From Patescibacteria group bacterium (GTDB lineage: Bacteria > Patescibacteriota > Gracilibacteria > UBA1369 > LOWO2-01-FULL-3), in NCBI GenBank assembly GCA_018818755.1, contig JAHIRL010000151.1, positions 1 to 15,117 of the forward strand: a DNA stretch of 15,117 nucleotides. Reading direction: 5' to 3'. Below are positions 13,395 to 15,117 of this stretch, in pieces. A program made the translations under genes and the position numbers. Within the stretch, counting starts at the first letter, position 1. Each line of letters starts with the position of its first letter. The notes below the pieces were generated by a model. It made no database searches. It was given only the letters and a program-made list of their open reading frames with translations, and was not told where the DNA came from.

Positions 13395-15117
13395 ATGGAC
13401 AAATTTGTATTAAAATCGGACTTTGAGCCCAAGGGGGATCAACCTAAGGCTATTTCTCAGATTGTTAAGGGGCTTGAGAAAGGGACTCAACATCAGACTG
13501 TGCTGGGGGTAACCGGATCTGGAAAAACTTTTTTGATGGCGAAGGTGGTTGAGAAAATCCAAAAACCTACCCTTGTGCTTGCGCATAATAAAACTTTGGC
13601 GGCTCAGCTTTGCTCGGAGTTTCAGGAGTTTTTTCCGGACAATGCGGTGAGTTATTTCGTTTCTTATTACGATTATTATCAGCCGGAGGCCTATATGCCG
13701 GCGACGGATACTTATATCGAGAAGGATTCTTCGATCAATGAGGAGATTGAGAAGTTTCGACACATGGCTACAACAAATTTGCTCACACGAAAGGATGTGC
13801 TTATTGTGGCTTCGGTATCTTGTATTTATGGGCTTGGAAATCCGGGAGATTATGATGCTTTGGCCCAGACGGTGAAAGTGGGCGAGATGCTGAATCGGGA
13901 GAAATTTTTGCGACAGCTTAGCGATATGCAGTATACGCGCAGTGCGATGGATTTTAAGAATGGAATGTTCCATGTGCTGGGGGATACTGTTGAGGTGTTT
14001 CCGCGGGATCGGGATAATGTTTATCGGATTGAGTTTTTTGGAGATGAGATTGAGGCAATAAGTGAGGTGGAGACTTTTACGGGCGAGCTTGTGCAGGCGA
14101 TGGATGAGGTGACGATTTTTCCGGCTAAGCATGATGTGACTACGGAGGAGAAGGTGAAGAATGCGGTTGGGATGATTCGGGCGGATTTGGAGATTCGTTA
14201 TGAGCAGTTGAAGAAGATGGGGAAGATGATTGAGGCGGAGCGAATTAAAACCAGAACGGAGTATGATATTGAAATTTTGTTGGAGACGGGATATTGCAGT
14301 GGGATTGAGAATTATGTGAGGTATCTGAATGCGGCGGGTGTGGAGAGGCGGCCTTCGACTCTTATGGATTATTTGCCGGATGATTTTGTGTTGTTTATTG
14401 ATGAGTCGCATATGACCGTGCCGCAGATTGGTGGGATGTATAACGGGAATTTGTCTCGAAAGAATACGCTGATTGAGCATGGGTTTAGGATGCCGTCGGC
14501 GCAGGATAATCGGCCACTAAAGTTTGCGGAGTTTGAGGATTATATGAAGCGGGCGGTTTATGTTTCGGCTACCCCGGGAAAATATGAATATGAGAAAACT
14601 AAGAAGGCGGATTTTGCGGAACTTGTGGTGCGACCAACCGGGCTTATTGATCCGGAAATTGATGTGCGGCCAATTGCCGGGCAGATTAAGGATTTGCTTA
14701 AGGAGATTGCCAAGCGAGTTGCTGTGGGTGAGAGGGTGTTGATTACCACCTTGACTAAGCGTAGTGCGGAGGATTTGACGGAGTTTTTGGCGGATGCGGA
14801 TATTCGGGTGCAATATTTGCATTCGGATATTGATACGATTGAGCGAATTGAGATTTTGCGAGATTTGCGGCTGGGGAAGTTTGATGTGTTGGTGGGGATT
14901 AACTTGTTGCGTGAGGGATTGGATTTGCCGGAGGTGAGTTTGATCGCCATTTTGGATGCGGATAAACAGGGATTTTTGAGGAGTTCCAGTGCGTTGATTC
15001 AGACTATTGGTAGGTGTGCGAGAAATGTGAATGGGTTTGTGATTATGTATGCGGATAAGGTGACGGATGCGATGGACAAGGCTATTAAGGAGACTGACCG
15101 TAGAAGGAGCAAGCAAA
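13395..15117 (+). CDS. uvrB: Excinuclease ABC subunit B, 3' end cut by window
   Basis: Damage-verification helicase-like subunit of UvrABC nucleotide excision repair. About 574 residues are visible out of a usual 650-680; the C-terminal UVR (UvrC-binding) region lies beyond the window. Motifs in order: the start FVLKSDFEPKGDQPKAI, Walker A GVTGSGKT (38-45), LAHNKTLAAQL (62-72), the beta-hairpin SYYDYYQPEAYMPATDTYIEK (90-110), VASVSCIYGLG, the DEAD-like box DESH (336-339) in LFIDESHMTVPQIGGMYNG, the NRPLKFAEFE segment, VSATPG, NLLREGLDLPEVSL and motif VI QTIGRCARNVNG. Cys stands where most UvrB have Ala in GRAARN. No in-frame stop occurs from 13395 to the window end. It diverges from suhB through overlapping promoters. 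The start is fixed by homology and by the 41-bp spacer. Confidence 0.97.
   Translation, partial: MDKFVLKSDFEPKGDQPKAISQIVKGLEKGTQHQTVLGVTGSGKTFLMAKVVEKIQKPTLVLAHNKTLAAQLCSEFQEFFPDNAVSYFVSYYDYYQPEAYMPATDTYIEKDSSINEEIEKFRHMATTNLLTRKDVLIVASVSCIYGLGNPGDYDALAQTVKVGEMLNREKFLRQLSDMQYTRSAMDFKNGMFHVLGDTVEVFPRDRDNVYRIEFFGDEIEAISEVETFTGELVQAMDEVTIFPAKHDVTTEEKVKNAVGMIRADLEIRYEQLKKMGKMIEAERIKTRTEYDIEILLETGYCSGIENYVRYLNAAGVERRPSTLMDYLPDDFVLFIDESHMTVPQIGGMYNGNLSRKNTLIEHGFRMPSAQDNRPLKFAEFEDYMKRAVYVSATPGKYEYEKTKKADFAELVVRPTGLIDPEIDVRPIAGQIKDLLKEIAKRVAVGERVLITTLTKRSAEDLTEFLADADIRVQYLHSDIDTIERIEILRDLRLGKFDVLVGINLLREGLDLPEVSLIAILDADKQGFLRSSSALIQTIGRCARNVNGFVIMYADKVTDAMDKAIKETDRRRSKQ

Noticed and set aside
13410..14480. 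Minus-strand 356-aa open frame
   Set aside because: It is entirely opposite uvrB, which shows full family motifs. The product is rich in His, Arg, Ile and Asn, as expected of antisense reading of GT-rich DNA, and has no recognisable domain.

Overview
The window is a compact, low-GC bacterial chromosome segment whose plus strand is very rich in G and T. Genes are tightly packed: several overlap by a few bases or sit 2-50 bp apart. The gene set is housekeeping metabolism and repair, plus lineage-specific unknowns and a secreted beta-propeller protein that begins with an SLH-like segment. Together with the near absence of Shine-Dalgarno sequences, this fits a Patescibacteria/CPR genome. Peregrinibacteria or a close relative is my best guess, but that is inference from style and not a marker-gene placement. 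All 15 visible stop codons are TAA (9) or TAG (6), never TGA. No intact gene has an in-frame TGA, so the code reads as standard with TGA avoided.

Layout. 1-2068: 3' part of a cell-surface SLH/beta-propeller protein. 2123-3457: unknown 444-aa protein with its own strong promoter. 3525-7319: a plus-strand run linking the non-oxidative pentose phosphate pathway to nucleotides: ndk, a split and reduced transketolase (N-half and a Pyr-only C-half), prs, rpiB and rpe. 7300-9081 (minus): a 593-aa HD hydrolase related to the SpoT/Rel hydrolase domain, convergent with rpe. 9165-9880: two small plus-strand unknowns. 9877-10534 (minus): an unknown gene broken by a one-base frameshift at a homopolymer. 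10582-11838 (minus): a UMF1-type MFS transporter. 12030-12251: small unknown acidic protein. 12252-12450: non-coding patch with a 29-bp hairpin-bearing direct repeat. 12451-12527 (minus): tRNA-Arg with anticodon GCG. 12544-13353 (minus): suhB-like phosphatase. 13395-15117: uvrB, cut by the window end.

How the genes work together. Rpe, RpiB and transketolase interconvert pentose phosphates, Prs turns ribose 5-phosphate into PRPP, and Ndk balances nucleoside triphosphates, so the block looks like a sugar-to-nucleotide module. No transaldolase is present. The transketolase pair lacks several conserved substrate-contact histidines and the whole C-terminal domain, which is the most interesting biochemical oddity here.

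Expression signals are unusually readable. Many genes have a TATAAT-like -10, often with an upstream TG (extended -10). The start codon then lies either 20-36 nt downstream with no Shine-Dalgarno, or exactly 6 nt downstream, which would give a leaderless mRNA (suhB, the 108-aa gene, possibly the transketolase N-half).
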